Assembly: GCA_030142905.1 (NCBI GenBank)
Contig: JASJOG010000602.1
Coordinates: 29,074-93,073, forward strand
Direction of reading: 5' to 3'
Source: Heliopora coerulea
Taxonomy: Eukaryota > Cnidaria > Anthozoa > Scleralcyonacea > Helioporidae
DNA: 64,000 bases
The position numbers and the translations under genes are program-made. The first letter of the stretch is position 1, and each line of letters opens with the position of its first letter. This document shows positions 39,831 through 50,023 of this stretch, piece after piece. The notes beneath the pieces are model-generated. The model ran no database searches. It saw only the letters and a list, made by a program, of their open reading frames with translations, and was not told the origin of the DNA.

Positions 39831-40139
39831 AAACTAAATATTTATTTATTATGTACATTGTAATTTTCTCCTACTCTTCAGTTATCCATAGTTATTTTTA
39901 ATATTGTTCAACTTTCGATGACGTGTTCTATCTCTCTTGTTATTGTAATTTGTTATTTTCTTTATTTATACTAATTTATTAGCAATTCTCCAGTCTTACG
40001 TATGATAATTTTTGTGAAAAGCTAACTGTCTAGATTAGCCCAATTTATGGTTATTGCAATTAGCTTGTCACCCATTCATATGTTTCTATTATTAATTAAA
40101 TTTATTGTATAATTGTTAGGTGATTAATAATAAAATTGA

Positions 40140-40528
40140 ATTAAATTAAAAATTGAGTATGGGGAAGTGAAACGTGGTCCATGATTTCGGAAATGATGGT
40201 GAGATGGATCTGTGATGTATCGTTGAGGAAGACTGCTGAGGGAGAGAATGGAGATTGAGTCAGTTTCTGACACTGTGAAAAGGAATAGGTTAAGTTGGTT
40301 GGGACATGTGCTGCGGAAGGATAATGATGATTGGGTGAAAAAGATCATGTCATTTGAGGTGGAAGGTAAGAGAGGATGACATGGAGCCAGGTGGTAGAAA
40401 GAGACATGAGAGAGTGCAGGTTGGAAAGGAAAGATACGAAGGACAGGGAGAGATGGAGAAGGCTGCTGTGTAGAGCCGGCTGCCAACCCCTGGATAAGCA
40501 GAAAAAACGGCCGTAAAACGACTGTTTT
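40140..40528 (+). pseudogene. RTE-like ORF, C-terminal tail
   Basis: In changing frames: GSETWSMIS, MVRWICDVSLRKTAE, RLSWLGHVLRKDNDDWVKK and MRECRLERKDTKDRERWRR, the usual C-terminus of endonuclease-RT proteins, followed by a short 3' end. It completes the element begun at 28805. Confidence 0.75.
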
Positions 40529-40539
40529 AATATCAGGTT

Positions 40540-41015
40540 GTTCTGCGATATATCCTTTTTTATATGCATCTATTCGCTTATCTGGTGTTGTTTAATGTTC
40601 TCCAAGACCTGGAATAATTAATGCATTTAACCACTTGATAATGAAGATCGGTTTCATTTAAAAGCATCATTTGGTTGTTTTTTAGTTTTGGAAGTTGATA
40701 GGCACCAGTTTTTCTTATTGATGGCAGCACTTTATGAAAAACCCAATTTCTGAATTTTTTAGCTGATTCCAATTTTGAACCAAAAATTAGAGAATAAATT
40801 CCTGCTTTGTTAATGAATTTAGCATTTCTAGTGAGGGGGCTAGAATTTACCTGGGTCATTATAATGTCTTGTTTCCAAACATGGTTTCTTGTTGCTTGTC
40901 TAGTACTGATATAACCTAGAATTTTTGCAACTGTTTCTGCTCTAAACCATATTTCATTACCTTCCTTTATTGCAATTATTGGTTGATCATCAAATTTTAC
41001 TATTAATTTTTCCAT
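40540..41015 (-). pseudogene. BRO-N half of BRO-N/VRR-NUC fusion gene (Polinton-2), 5' part
   Basis: Starts at 41015 with TATTATATAG just upstream. Residues 20-110 carry the BRO-N pattern: EIWFRAETVAKILGY, ATRNHVWKQD, AGIYSLIFGSKLESAKKFRN and HKVLPSIRKTGAY. Then LNETDLHYQVVK and, after a one-base shift, GLGEH..RIDAYKKGYIAEQPDI lead into the VRR-NUC half at 28804. BRO-N domains occur in virus and phage antirepressors and DNA-binding proteins. Confidence 0.75.
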
Positions 41016-41044
41016 CTATATAATATTGCAGATTTAATTTTGAG

Positions 41045-41247
41045 GATGGATATTTCCAAAGGGGAATGAAACGGTCCCCTTCAATTTTTGGTAATTAATT
41101 CTATATTTTTTATCAACATGGTCACTTATTGCTTTTTTGGTATTCTCATATCCAAGAATGGTTGTTATAGATTTTGCTCTAAAGAATATTTCATCATTGG
41201 TTTTTATTGAAATTGAATTTCAAAATTTTATTATTAATATGTTCCAT
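41045..41247 (-). pseudogene. second BRO-N fragment (Polinton-2)
   Basis: Begins at 41247 in a TATATAGATGG context. After a shift it reads DEIFFRAKSITTILGYENTK and AISDHVDKKYRINYQKL, a partial BRO-N domain similar to but distinct from the adjacent one. A decayed tandem paralogue. Confidence 0.6.
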
Positions 41248-41399
41248 CTATATAATAGAACAGATTTAATTTTTGTTATAAAAAACTGACCTATTCAGTA
41301 GACGGATTAGGTTATATTGTCTCAAATAAATTATTTTTATGTTTTTGAGTCTTAAAATAGAGAAATTTATATGAAAGTGCCATCTCTTTTACAGAATAT

Positions 41400-41522
41400 A
41401 CACAAAACCATCTTTTGCGTTTTATACACTCTATAGTTTGTTTATGCTTCCAATATTTTTCTCTTCTTCAGTAAAATATTTTCTTGGTCAACCTCTGGTT
41501 TTTTAACTGATAACTTTTCCAT
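41400..41522 (-). pseudogene. AT-hook protein fragment (Polinton-2)
   Basis: One frame contains PRKYFTEEEK preceded by RG and a stop where Arg would be expected, resembling the AT-hook gene at 1-219. Short and damaged. Confidence 0.35.
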
Positions 41523-41544
41523 TATATTATACAACATATTTTAT

Positions 41545-41879
41545 TTAATCAAATGAATCCAAATTAGTTTTCTTTTTTGTTGGAACGTTTTGTATCGGTT
41601 TATCCGTTTCTTCAATTTCTTTCTCTTGCAAAAAGAATCGTTTTCTCGTATAATATAAACCCATAATAGATATAAGCAAACTGCTCAAACCAAAAATATA
41701 CGTGTAATTTATAATGACTAGAATTATTCTGTTGTTCGTTATCCATTTTTTCTTTCATTTGTTCCATCATCTTGTTTACTGATGGCTGCCAATCTCTTTA
41801 ATGCTTCTACTCTTCCAGGGTTCTTCTGTTTAACAACAGTTGTTATCTTTGGTGAATCCTGTTTTTCTTCACTCATCAT
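41545..41879 (-). pseudogene. single-pass membrane protein of Polinton-2 (homologue of the 1797-2276 gene)
   Basis: Start MMSEEKQD with TTATTATATGATG context, then GRVEALKRLAAISK. After a one-base shift come KEKMDNEQQNN and a membrane segment IFGLSSLLISIMGLYY, ending TNLDSFD. It follows the domain order of the Polinton-1 gene but lacks the RSPQDRRSS hairpin peptide. Confidence 0.6.
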
Positions 41880-42344
41880 ATAATAACTTATATTTTATTC
41901 ACAAGTTTTTCAAACTAGTTCTTTGCAAGTTATTAATAAGTCAACCTTATCAATTCTTGAATTATTACTATGGTTTTTAAGAACATCAATGTATGATGTA
42001 TTTATTTATACTAGAAATACGTGTACTGCAATAAAAAACCCACAATATTTGGCCCCAAATATTAACAACCCAAACCGGAAATTATTTTACATTCACACTG
42101 CTTGTTGTTATATTTACGTTTAAAATTTCTATTCTGTTTTACTAAAGCAAAACGTTTGGTGAGAATAAGCTTTAACGGTTTCACAAATCGTAAGAGATCC
42201 ATTCTGACAATTCTACTTCTTATCAATAGATGTTCATAGCAAGACCATGCATTAATTGCGATCTTGAGATATTTCGAGTCGTTTTCCAATCAAACTTTTC
42301 ACTCATTTTGCTTTAAACAAAGGTTTTTTTATTAGATAGCCAGG
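41880..42344. other. Polinton-2 edge, no recognised gene
   Basis: Contains a 75-codon leftward frame (42289-42062) beginning with ATGGAAAACG and a degraded ATGAGTGAAAAG start in another frame. No domain recognised. Confidence 0.35.
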
Positions 42345-42764
42345 CTTTCCGTCTTAAAATTGGATCATTCTCGAAGGCTACCAGTAGGATATCAGCATCA
42401 CGGACAGCTCATGAGTGAGGAAATTTTGTTGATTTTTTGTCTTAAAAAACTGATAAATTTAATATTATCTCAAAGTTGGTTAAAAATGTCTATTAGAAGT
42501 GCTATGAAGAAGATTTACTGTAAATGATCGATTAAGCGCCACGGCACTTATTTACATTCTTCTAGTTAATGATGCGGCGTTTATTCAAGAGCGGCGCTTA
42601 TTTCAAAAGTGGGTAAAACACTGATTAAAATACACCGGTATTCTAATCTAGTGAATGAAGAGGCGGGAACTAGGCATACTCAAATTACTAAATATAATCA
42701 AGTACTACAAGATGAACAAAACACATTTTATTATTTACTGGTACAAGGATAAATCTCTCTAATT

Positions 42765-44112
42765 TCAGTCAATGTCAATGTCCTCATCACTTTCTTCATC
42801 ACTGTCAATGATCTGGCTTGGGTCGTTGGCGTCTTCGACATCCGATTCGGTTATGATGAAGGGATCCTCATCGGCTTCTAGCAGCATCGATACCTGAACC
42901 TTAAGCATTTCTCTACCCATGGAGCAAGGACTGGTCATTTCGAAAACAAACGATCTTGAATCACAGTTCGCCTAGGAGGCGATTTCAAATTCCCATCAGC
43001 GGTTTCGCTGTGGATTCCTACCTGACCCATCCAATCATCATATTTTTCTGTGCAAGAGGATTTGAATGGTTTATTCCACAGAACATCAGGTGCTTGAATA
43101 TATTTTGTGCATCCTCCGGGCACAATGGCTGCATCGACCTTCTTTGCATTTGAGGGATTGTATGACGCTGTCTTCCATATGACACTCATAGGAATCCCAA
43201 GCTAACTGACGACGACCAAATGCAAGCGAACCTAGGACGCTATTAACCCATTCGTTTGTCAGTTCTGTCATCATCCAAGCATTTGATGAGCTGGCAATAT
43301 ATGCTTGTGACTTAAATTCCTGACAAAATACTGCCACTTCTCGTTTGGCCCCCTTAAAAACAATCATCGGTTTCAGCTTTGTACCATCAGCTTTGGCAGC
43401 GAGACAGACTGAAACTCGACTTTTTTGTGACCAGTTGTTTTAAGAGTTACAGTTTTTTTCCCCCGTTGTATCGACAGTGGTTTTGGATACCATATCGCTC
43501 CAAACTGGCGTCTCGTCCATCGCAATAATATTGGATGGGCTTTAATTATTTTTTGACTGCAGTCGTCTAACACGCAATACATAGGAGACAATTTTGGCAA
43601 CCAAACGATCTGGATCTTTTTGGGCGACGGACGTTTTCCGGCGGAGGGAGAGATGATTACGGCGCATAAGTTTATTTAGCCAACCGTTCGAAGCCTTGAA
43701 TTCCTCCTCATCATTGATATTGTCTGTTCGTGCCGTTTTCGTATCATCGTATACGACTTGGGCTTTTTTCATGATCAATTTCCTTGACACACGCAAACCT
43801 CTTTCTCGTCGACTTGTAATCCAGTCTAGAACCACGTCATCTACAACCTGGAATTGAGGTTTTCTGCCCCCCACCTTCCCCATGTTTGCGTTTCTTTCCT
43901 GCCGTAGAAGCATTAAGCGTTAAAAACGATGCTTTCTTTGCCAGCCATTCTTGTATGCGGCTTTCATCAACATCGAATTTTCTTGCCGCTGAACGATTAC
44001 CACTCACCTCTGCTTCGGCGATAACTCTTAGTTTGAAGGTAATGGTAAACGAGTGAACTCGTTTTCCTTTGTGGAAGGAAATATTGTCGGGATCGCACAT
44101 TGCAGAGGCCAT
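42765..44112 (-). pseudogene. pogo-like transposase (DDE_1), frameshifted
   Basis: Start at 44112 (MASAMCDPDN). N-terminal helix-turn-helix ITFKLRVIAEAEVSGNRSAA with VDESRIQEW, a CENP-B-type second helix-turn-helix (KASNGWLNKLMRRNHLSLRR), then catalytic-core pieces IIAMDETPVW-like, TTGHKK, and PMIVFKGAKREV, DSYECHM. An acidic tail ends at 42765 (DSDEESDEDIDID). Four frames are needed, so inactive. Confidence 0.8.
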
Positions 44113-44254
44113 GGTTTTTATTTCGCTGCCTGAGAAAAGAATTGGGAAACTTGATACCAGACTAACAGACATTAGGCATAGAGTACCGAAGTGTGACGTC
44201 ACGCTACCATGACAACGGTTTTGCTGGAGACAAACAAACCAACGTAAGTCCAAC

Positions 44255-45607
44255 ATGACGGCGTTGTCGATCACTGCTCTCGCTTCGTTCTTCCACGATG
44301 AGCCTAAATCTATATCGAGAGGTGAAAACCATTACTCATCTGGTCACATAGAATCGTTTTCATATTCTGATGGTACTTTGCGAGGAATTGTGAAAGCTAG
44401 TATGAAAGATAAACGATACAATGTTACGGTAAGAGAATCTCTGTGTTTCACTGACATACTCACGATACTTTTTCATGATTTTCTCATTTGTATTTATTAA
44501 ACGTGTCTTTAAAAGGATTCTTTTCTTCTTTTGGTTAGATTTATTTATATGACAGTCAGATAAAGTCAACGGATTGTGAATGCCCGCGAGGAGCGTACAA
44601 ATGTAGCCATGCGGCGGCTTTGTTTATACATGGAATCCATAACCTTAGCCGGACTGATGTTGAATGTGCTTGGAAAAAGCAAAAAACCCAAGACATAACC
44701 CTTAGTGTGGAGGAGATGTATCCTTCTCCAAAAGAATACAATCCTTTTAAAGAAGATCTTTCCGAAGCAGATCGCGCCAGCTTTTATAACGACTTGAAAG
44801 CATATGGCCAGTTCACTGGACTTGGATGGCTTCTAAGTCCTGAGCCAGTTAACAACATAAACGACCTCCCTATAAAGACTGTGGAGGAAATAATCTTATC
44901 AAAGGAGTTTATGGACAGTGGTTTGAGCTTAGACTTTCTATTAAGTAAGCTGCAAATCACTGACGAAGAACGGGTGGCAGTGCACGAAGCAACAATTGGG
45001 CAAAGAGATAACCCGAACTGGCACATACTACGAAGAGGACGACTAACTGCAAGCAACTTTGGCCATGTTCTGACGGCAAAACGGGCGACACCATCCCTTA
45101 TTAAAAGAGTGATGGGACAATACAACCTTTCAAGAGTAAAAGCCATTTCTTGGGGAATAAGTAATGAAGATGAAGGAGTAAAGGCATTCGAATCTGCAAT
45201 GGAGAAACCTGTGCAATATTCTGGCTTCTGGCTCACAACTTCTGGCATACTGGGAGCATCTCCAGATGGGCTGATTGCAGACAATGGGATCTTAGAGATA
45301 AAATGTCCTTTCAGAGATAAAATGTCCTTTCACCCAAAGAAACATGACAGTTGAAGAAGCTGTAACTACCTGCAAAGATTTTTTTTTGTTTAAAGAGAAT
45401 GACAAGTTCAAGTTAAAAACTCAACATGTATACTTGCACCAGGTGCAGGGACAACTTCATATAACTCAGAGAGAGTTCTGCTATTTTGTAACATGGACAA
45501 CTAAGCAAACTGTTATTTTTATTGTTAAGAAAGACCCAGCCTGGGCAAGCAATCTGGACCTCTTGGAGGACTTTTTTAAAATACATCTGTTCCCACAGCT
45601 TCTTTAA
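44255..45607 (+). CDS. SWIM zinc finger plus YqaJ-like nuclease, one intron, late frameshift
   Basis: Exon 1 is 44255-44428, GT-AG intron 44429-44538 (phase 0), exon 2 from 44539. SWIM finger DCECPRGAYKCSHAAAL spans the start of exon 2. YqaJ core: NWHILRRGRLTASNFGHVL, SGILGASPDGLI, LEIKCPF (nuclease E-x-K). A 19-bp tandem duplication (45296-45314, 45315-45333) shifts the frame; the tail HVYLHQVQGQLHI runs on to 45607. Except for this duplication the gene would be complete. Confidence 0.75.
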
Positions 45608-45942
45608 AGTTAATCTTTAATTATTGATTCTTATAGCTTCTTTGTACAAAGGCTTCATGTTAAATAATAAAAGTTAAGTAACAATATGAAACTAGTTTTC
45701 TACGACATGTATTGTTCTTCATTAGGTCTATGGTTATTCCAAAACTTTTTTTAAAAAATTAGTTGTCTTGTATATTTTTAAGTGAAAAAAATATTCATTA
45801 TTGATTTTATTCACATGGCTAATAGTCACTAATATTATGATTCTCACTATGATTGTAATGTCACCTAAGCTAACGTTACCTAATGTTACCTAATAGCATA
45901 TGTTACCTAAGTTCACTCCAGGTTTGTAATAAATAGACAAAT
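45608..45942. other. spacer between convergent ISL2EU genes
   Basis: 335 bp, A/T-rich, 3' UTR-like for both genes, with three GTTACCTAA units at 45875-45910. No gene. Confidence 0.5.
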
Positions 45943-47214
45943 CTAATCAAATTCTATAGTGTTAGATATTTCCTTTATAAGAGGGTTTTGAAGATTCACT
46001 AAAGCTGCACAGAGTTGCACTGTTATGTCGGCATAACACCTTAAATATGGAGGAATGAAACTTAATATTCGAAAATCTTTCAACCTTGCATTGGCCCTTT
46101 CTACATGTATCCTACACTTTGCTATACTCTTAGTTAACTTTATCTCACTTTCAGAAAACTTCCCATTGTTTAAAAATGGTGGAATATTTACAGATACCCC
46201 ATTCGGCATTATATCATGGATTAAAAACCCCTTATCAGCTAGTATTAAATCACCATGTTCAAAAACATTTGCAAGTCCTGAGTCTTCTACTATTGCCTTA
46301 TCTGAAACTGACCCGGGATAGAGTTTGCTTACGAAAGTTATAACTGCATTTGGTGCAACACCAAGAAGAACTTTGAATGAATTCATGCCACGATATATGG
46401 AATATGTGAGCTTCTGCTCACTCATAAGTGCAGGTGCTGCTACTTCAATATCTGTGCAGTCAAAAATCATTCTACAGTTTGCAAAAATATTAAAAGAATT
46501 GGGCAATGAAGTTGAATTTTTTAGCCTTGATGGCACATTTGACATGCAATCTTTGTAAAGAAGCTTATTAAGAACATGAAGAAAAGTAATTACAACATTA
46601 GAAATTGTTCTAGTACTGCACGCAAAAAGCTGAGCCAAATGAAGATTAGTATAGTTCTGTCTTGCTTTCATTAAAGTTATCAGCACTTGATCCTCAATAG
46701 AGAGTGACTCCACCTTCCAGCCTGCATGATAGTTGATCTTGCACTTTTCAACATATCTAACCACAATGTCAAATACCTGTCTGTTTAGACCTGTTTCCAT
46801 TCTTATTGCATCTTCGCCAAGTTTTGCATCGGAGAAGATTGCTGATTTCATTGCTAGTTGGTCTTTAAGGTCTTGAAGTTCTCTTTCCTTGTTTGCTAGT
46901 TCAGCCTTAAGAATTATATTATCGATTTCAGCCGGGTGTCTGTTTGGTGTGGGACTGATTTCATCTACATTTAAGCTTGAAGATGTCTGATTGTCTGGTT
47001 TTTCGCTAAATGTTTTCTGCTTCTTTTGTTTTGGGGTCTTGACTTCATCTACAGGAAATAGTTTTCCTTCATTCCATTTGAAAAGTTCGGGGCCATTCGC
47101 TTTGTTTCCCTCGCGAAAATGGCAGCTACACACTCTCACAGTATCATCAGGATCTCGATCTTTTCGTCTAAATAGATACAAAAAACTCCCGTTAGGCTTC
47201 AATAAACCATTCAA
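45943..47214 (-). CDS. THAP/DDE_Tnp_4 transposase of ISL2EU copy 2, apparently intact catalytic core
   Basis: 423 aa. The N-terminus retains the end of a THAP finger (DTVRVCSCHFREGNKANG); its first cysteines would need an upstream exon I cannot place. Catalytic residues: MIFDCTDIEVAAP, GDLILADKGFLIHD and CRIHVERANARLKDF supply Asp, Asp and Glu. A coiled coil (residues about 100-125) precedes the core. No internal stop, so a recent and possibly active source. Confidence 0.85.
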   Translation of the reverse strand: MNGLLKPNGSFLYLFRRKDRDPDDTVRVCSCHFREGNKANGPELFKWNEGKLFPVDEVKTPKQKKQKTFSEKPDNQTSSSLNVDEISPTPNRHPAEIDNIILKAELANKERELQDLKDQLAMKSAIFSDAKLGEDAIRMETGLNRQVFDIVVRYVEKCKINYHAGWKVESLSIEDQVLITLMKARQNYTNLHLAQLFACSTRTISNVVITFLHVLNKLLYKDCMSNVPSRLKNSTSLPNSFNIFANCRMIFDCTDIEVAAPALMSEQKLTYSIYRGMNSFKVLLGVAPNAVITFVSKLYPGSVSDKAIVEDSGLANVFEHGDLILADKGFLIHDIMPNGVSVNIPPFLNNGKFSESEIKLTKSIAKCRIHVERANARLKDFRILSFIPPYLRCYADITVQLCAALVNLQNPLIKEISNTIEFD

Positions 47215-47640
47215 TGTTGATTATCGAAGTAAAACGGCGAAGATTATTTGGCTTTGTGTTAAATAACAAAGACTGTGATCTCACAAAGCGTGTGCATTGT
47301 GACTCGATGTCACGAACTTTCAAACAGTGTGACGAAATCACTTCTTAAACTCACCTAATTAAAGTAATCCATCTTTTTCTTTCAGTAGGAGCTTTAGGAA
47401 ACCGAAAAAACTTGCAGCAGTGACTTAATTGCGCGTGATTACACTCGGGGACGAAGCAATAGACCATTTTTTTCCCCTCATGAAGACTCTATTTCCGCCA
47501 TTTCGAATTCACGTTGGTTTGTTTGTCTCCAGCAAAATTGTTGTCATGGTAGCGTGACGTCATCACTTCGGTACTCTATTAGCGGTATGTTCCACAAATA
47601 GATCGCATTTACGGAACGAAATTTGATATACCGGTATATG

Positions 47641-48147
47641 CAGCGCAAAGTTGATGGATGTAAAATGGCTCGAACAGACGCAATGGATTTTAAGATGGTT
47701 TACAAGCTGGTATTTGAAACTGTTATCCGCGGCCATCATGTTTACAAAGCAACCTGGAATCCCAACATAGGTGAACACTTGGAATGCCACAAAGACACGA
47801 GAAAAGAAGCGAAGGAATACGATGAACATGCTGTTGGCGTTTTTAAAGCTTCAAGCCAAGGAAAGAAGATTGTTGTTGGGCACGTCCCTACGGAATTTTC
47901 AAATCTACTAGATTATTTTCTTAAGGCAGACGAATCAAATAAACTCCTGGCTGAGGTCACGGGAAAGAAAATGCGCGAAGTTGGGCTGGTAGTTCCCACC
48001 AAGTTCACAGCATGCACGATGAATCAACGACATGCACAAGTGTTAAAAGCAGAGTTAGTCAAGAACAAGGAAAAATTTAAACAATTACAACTATTATATG
48101 AACCCGGTTGTAAACGATATGCTAGAATAAAACTAACTATATACTGA
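47641..48147 (+). CDS. HIRAN-like protein carried by the pogo-like element
   Basis: 174 aa. YKLVFETVIRGHHVYKATWN, GEHLECHKDTRKEAKEYDEH, AVGVFK and KIVVGHVPTEFSNLLDYF follow the HIRAN pattern (conserved Gly, E/D..A(I/V)..V, then vG.vP). HIRAN modules bind DNA 3' ends and are found in HLTF-type helicases and some prokaryotic proteins. Start could be the ATG at 47665. It lies inside the pogo-like terminal repeats, beyond the ISL2EU insertion, convergent with the transposase. Accessory role is inference. Confidence 0.6.
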   Translation, partial: QRKVDGCKMARTDAMDFKMVYKLVFETVIRGHHVYKATWNPNIGEHLECHKDTRKEAKEYDEHAVGVFKASSQGKKIVVGHVPTEFSNLLDYFLKADESNKLLAEVTGKKMREVGLVVPTKFTACTMNQRHAQVLKAELVKNKEKFKQLQLLYEPGCKRYARIKLTIY

Positions 48148-48299
48148 CTATGATCTACTTTCTCAATCGTGTTATTATCTCGGTGGGGCGTTTATTTATA
48201 AAATCTCAAATTGGCGCAGCGGCGCTTATTAAATTGTTTTTGGTAGAGATGGGGCGTTTATTCGAGAGCGGCGCTTAATCGATCATTTACGGTATGCCA

Positions 48300-49340
48300 A
48301 AAATTTATCTGACGGTACAACACTTTGTTGACGAAGATGAAACGCATGAAATAAACAAAGACAACATGAATGAATTCTGTATTTTATCCCTGACCAAAAA
48401 TCGGAAAGTACAAAACATAAAACAAAATACGACAAGCAAACCTTGTGCAAGTTTTGTCGAAAGAAGAACGAGAAGAGGGAAGTAAAAGACGTACTTTTTC
48501 TACGGTAAAACTCTTGCATATTTTCAACTAAGCATTCAGTGGCACCTCAATACAAACGGTTTGATGGTAAATTTACGCAAAGACGACTTTAAACTTTCTT
48601 AAGAGGTTTTAAAATCCTGATAAAAGCATTACTGGTCGAATATAGTAAAGGTAATCATGCACAAATCACTCTCGAAGTGACAAAGACTGGAGCGGACAAC
48701 TGTTTTGGCGAAGGATAATTTGGTGTCCAAAAACAAGTAGCTTTGCAGCGAGTTACCTGGTGGCTGTTTACTTTGCATTTTTCGATCAAAAAGTACATCC
48801 TGACTGTGGCAATGAAATTTTCTGTGGAAAGTGGAGAATGCATCCAAAGATTTTCATGGCCTGGACAACGCTTTTGGATGATGAGTGTGCTAACCCACTT
48901 CTCAAACAATTGACCATGAACGTTGTCCGGTTAAATACTGCAAAATGTTCAAAAGTGATCATCCTACAGAGATAAATGAACCAGAATCTTCACCCTACTT
49001 TACCAGTAAACACCAGACTATAATATTTGGTACAAGAAGTCTCCCTTAGGGAAGAATGAAGTCGGGAAGCTACTTTCGAAAGCTGCTCAAAACAATTCCG
49101 TTTACAGAACTTGTATTTCAAAGCTACTTGATTCAGACATAGCTGCGATCGTGTAACTCAGGTAAGTGGTTACCTGAGCGTGAAAAGTCCCAAGATTTAT
49201 ACAAATCGGCATCTATTCAACTTGAACGACGAATGTCGTTTTAATACACTTAGTTGCTTAGCAAATGTCCTGACAGCAAGCGAGTTCCTTTACGTCTTTT
49301 GTTCATATAAATCAGAAGTAACCAAGACAAAGCATTGCTG
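48300..49340 (+). pseudogene. Crypton-type tyrosine recombinase, copy 1, decayed
   Basis: Pieces in several frames: INKDNMNEFCILSLTKNRKV with KQNTTSKPCASFVERRT (SAM-like N-terminal helix region), WRMHPKIFMAWTTLLDDECA, then YKKSPLGKNE and a degenerate catalytic end. The pieces follow the second copy at 57592-58785. Function lost. Confidence 0.6.
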
Positions 49341-50023
49341 CAAAAAGTGAACAGTTGGGAAATACATATTCCAAGGAGCTAACTTTGAGAACTGCTCTTT
49401 CAAGGTATAAATTGTGCAGTTACTGAGGTGTCCCTAAGAAGCGAAACCAGCCACAGGCACCAAGAAAGCCATTTCCTTTGCTTCTCTGAAATAATTTACT
49501 GGCTTCAGTGTTCAAATAATGTAAACAACTTGCGAGAGATCCATACAAGTGAAAAAAGGAGACCAAACCGATTTGTTTCAGTACGGTACCTAAGTATGGT
49601 TTGGTCAACAACATAGCAGTCCCCGAGCTTGCACAAGGCATTTTTGAGTGACCGTAATCCATGATATATATAAAGATAGATACACAAATCGAAAATTTTT
49701 CTCCCTAATCACGACACGTGTAACAGGACTCCATGCACGTTGAGATTAATATGCTCGCATGGTGGGTGAGGGATAAACAGAGAATTTTTCACCGTAGTCA
49801 CCACACGGGTAAACAAACTCCATGCACGTCGAGATTAGTACCCTCGCCCATTGAGGCCTTAGGCTTTGCCACCGCACTTTGTACAGTGGGCAGGGGGATA
49901 ATACTGGTTTCATTAAAAATCATTACCCAAAATGGACTTGGCAAAAGCTTTTACATACAGAAGATCCAAACCGTGGAGTAGCACCACAACATTACTGCAG
50001 GCTTCAAAGTTAATATACTAATA

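Larger units (their letters stand above)
35953..40139 (+). mobile_element. CR1/L2-like non-LTR retrotransposon
   Basis: A 4.2-kb element with ORF1, endonuclease and RT in order and an A/T-rich tail ending AATTAAATTAAAAA. It splits the RTE-like element. A target duplication is not clear. Borders are approximate. Confidence 0.75.
28805..40528 (+). mobile_element. RTE-like non-LTR retrotransposon with two nested insertions
   Basis: An 11-bp target duplication AATATCAGGTT flanks the insertion (28794-28804 and 40529-40539). The element is present as 28805-30800, 35013 to about 35952, and about 40140-40528. It is interrupted by a Penelope-like element and a CR1-like element. Its coding parts line up in order: endonuclease, RT, zinc finger and C-terminus. 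Confidence 0.85.
24163..42340. mobile_element. Polinton-2 remnant, interrupted by nested elements
   Basis: Leftward genes related to Polinton-1 occur in shared order: family A (24585), family B (split 25109/28482), BRO-N/VRR-NUC fusion (split 28804/40540), a second BRO-N piece, AT-hook piece (41.5 kb) and the single-pass membrane protein (41.88 kb). Removing the ISL2EU (25110-28481) and RTE-like (28805-40528) insertions rejoins two genes exactly at target duplications. All genes are damaged. Confidence 0.75.
44180..47577. mobile_element. ISL2EU-type DNA transposon, copy 2
   Basis: Inverted repeats of about 60 bp starting AGAGTACCGAAGTG at 44180 and ending 47577, flanked by AT (44178-44179 and 47578-47579). 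It holds the same two convergent genes as copy 1, but of a clearly different lineage and better preserved. Confidence 0.92.
42518..48292. mobile_element. pogo/Tigger-like transposon
   Basis: Terminal repeats C(T/C)GTAAATGATCGATTAAGC at 42518 and, inverted, ending 48292. TA target duplications at 42516-42517 and 48293-48294 are typical of the Tc1/mariner/pogo superfamily. Contains a DDE_1-type transposase (-) and a HIRAN-like gene (+), and is itself interrupted by ISL2EU copy 2. Confidence 0.88.
42345..49880 (+). mobile_element. Crypton-like element copy 1, split by a pogo-like transposon
   Basis: 42345-42515 and 48295-49750 together match, in order, the minus-strand copy at 57147-59078 (both begin CTTTCCGTCTTAAAA in the shared part). 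No terminal inverted repeats, as expected for Cryptons. Close to the 3' end a 75-bp unit with ACTCCATGCACGT is repeated (49730 and 49820). Limits are approximate. Confidence 0.7.

Noticed and set aside
42062..42289. Leftward 75-aa frame as a Polinton gene.
   Set aside because: No domain, no homologue in Polinton-1 and weak start context; left as unassigned.
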